A DNA stretch of 14,739 nt from Casp-Chloro-G3 sp002816715 (GTDB lineage: Bacteria > Chloroflexota > Dehalococcoidia > Lucifugimonadales > UBA3495). The translations under genes and the position numbers were made by a program. Numbering within the stretch: the stretch's first letter is position 1; every line of letters starts with the position of its first letter. Below the pieces are notes generated by a model. The model had not been told where the DNA came from, searched no databases, and saw only the letters and a list, made by a program, of their open reading frames with translations. The stretch covers positions 1-14,739 of the forward strand of contig JAQBUV010000062.1 of NCBI GenBank assembly GCA_027623815.1. Reading direction: 5' to 3'. Shown here piece after piece: positions 14,284 to 14,739 of the stretch.

Positions 14284-14739
14284 TTAATTTGGTCTAATTA
14301 CTGTTTGAACAAGTGGGTTCACCTGAGTAGCCAATCGAAGGTCCTGATAGTAGTCCCAGTCCCCTTCCAAAATGGTTTGAATGTTCGTTATTGAATGAGG
14401 GTGCCACCGGCTATTGCAGGGCCTCTTATTCAGGTCGGAGTTGAACTTGTGAATCAGTCCGACAAACATGTTGGTGTTTGGCAGGGCAAGCACTTTCTTG
14501 GGCTGTTCACTCCACACAAATTTAGTGTCTTCTCCCCGGCCAGTATCTGGAAAGTGGTTCCGCTCCCACAACGACTTGGTATAACAAAATGTGGCGCCGT
14601 AGACCCACGGCCTTTCAATGAGGTGGACCCCAAAAATCGGACAGGTGGTTAAGATAGAGTCCCGCTGGAAGGTCCGATGCCAAGTCACTGGATGATAACG
14701 CTATTGCCAGGTCTGGTAAACCCCTGGTGGTCCTAGCCT
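14284..14739 (-). pseudogene. C-terminal part of a family-2-type glycosyltransferase, interrupted by an in-frame stop
   Basis: Read on the minus strand, from GTG at 14688 to TAA at 14284, a 134-codon frame contains RPWVYGATFCYTKSLWERNHF, then GRGEDTKFVWS, LPNTNMFVGLIHKFN, RWHPH and GDWDYYQDL. In GT-A glycosyltransferases the second half commonly reads RPWVxGxTLCYxxxFWxRNxFPD...GEDxRFVWS...F.GLIH..N...WHP, so this is the acceptor-side half with the GED catalytic-type motif. The nucleotide-sugar-binding half with DDDDW should lie upstream, beyond 14739, but TAG at 14701-14703 is in frame only four codons before the GTG. Either this is a decayed or frameshifted gene, or a sequencing error. A genuine short protein from the GTG is unlikely because half the fold would be missing. 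Confidence 0.6.

Overview
The window is a bacterial chromosomal segment of mixed, moderately GC-rich composition with housekeeping, metabolic and accessory genes. There is no rRNA or other taxonomic marker. The gene mix (split-subunit nitrile-hydratase-type enzyme, CRIGER-type rhodanese, Ldh2-family dehydrogenase, MTHFSD-like folate protein, and many GC-rich hairpin repeats between genes) would fit Chloroflexota, perhaps a Dehalococcoidia/SAR202-like lineage. This is an inference and could be wrong.

Layout. 1-185: the tail of an IS630-type transposase overlaps what looks like the remnant of a small helix-turn-helix gene. 186-653: no convincing gene. 654-1817: membrane-anchored protein with seven TPRs. 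2033-3355: MFS transporter with a TTG start. 3572-4555: agmatinase-family ureohydrolase. 4556-4927: noncoding, holding a REP-like hairpin and a 131-bp MITE-like element (17-bp perfect inverted ends, 11-bp flanking direct repeats), then a strong promoter. 4928-6203: three tightly packed genes for a cobalt-type nitrile hydratase/thiocyanate hydrolase whose beta chain is split in two. 6376-7218: two-domain thiosulfate sulfurtransferase. 7294-8286: secreted right-handed beta-helix protein with an acidic tract. 8353-11310 (minus): serS and lysS. 11545-12841: Yip1-type membrane protein and a 5-formyltetrahydrofolate cyclo-ligase-like protein. 12914-13969 (minus): Ldh2-family NAD(P)-dependent dehydrogenase. 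14079-14261: tRNA-Arg(CCG) and tRNA-Pro(TGG). 14284 to the end (minus): C-terminal part of a glycosyltransferase with an in-frame stop upstream.

The most interesting unit is 4836-7218. The gene order (N-terminal beta half, C-terminal beta half, metal-binding subunit) is that of thiocyanate hydrolase scnB-scnA-scnC, and the metal-binding chain carries the cobalt-type CTLCSC motif followed by Tyr-Pro-Arg. The next gene encodes a rhodanese, which makes thiocyanate from cyanide and thiosulfate. Together they suggest a cyanide -> thiocyanate -> carbonyl sulfide + ammonia route, and the agmatinase-family enzyme upstream would add a second way of freeing nitrogen from small C-N compounds. A split-beta nitrile hydratase acting on an organic nitrile is the main alternative.

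Several convergent or intergenic gaps carry GC-rich hairpins of two recurring types: TAGGGGC...GCCCCTA-like and CTCCC...GGGAG-like. These look like dispersed genomic repeats, some perhaps also acting as transcription terminators.
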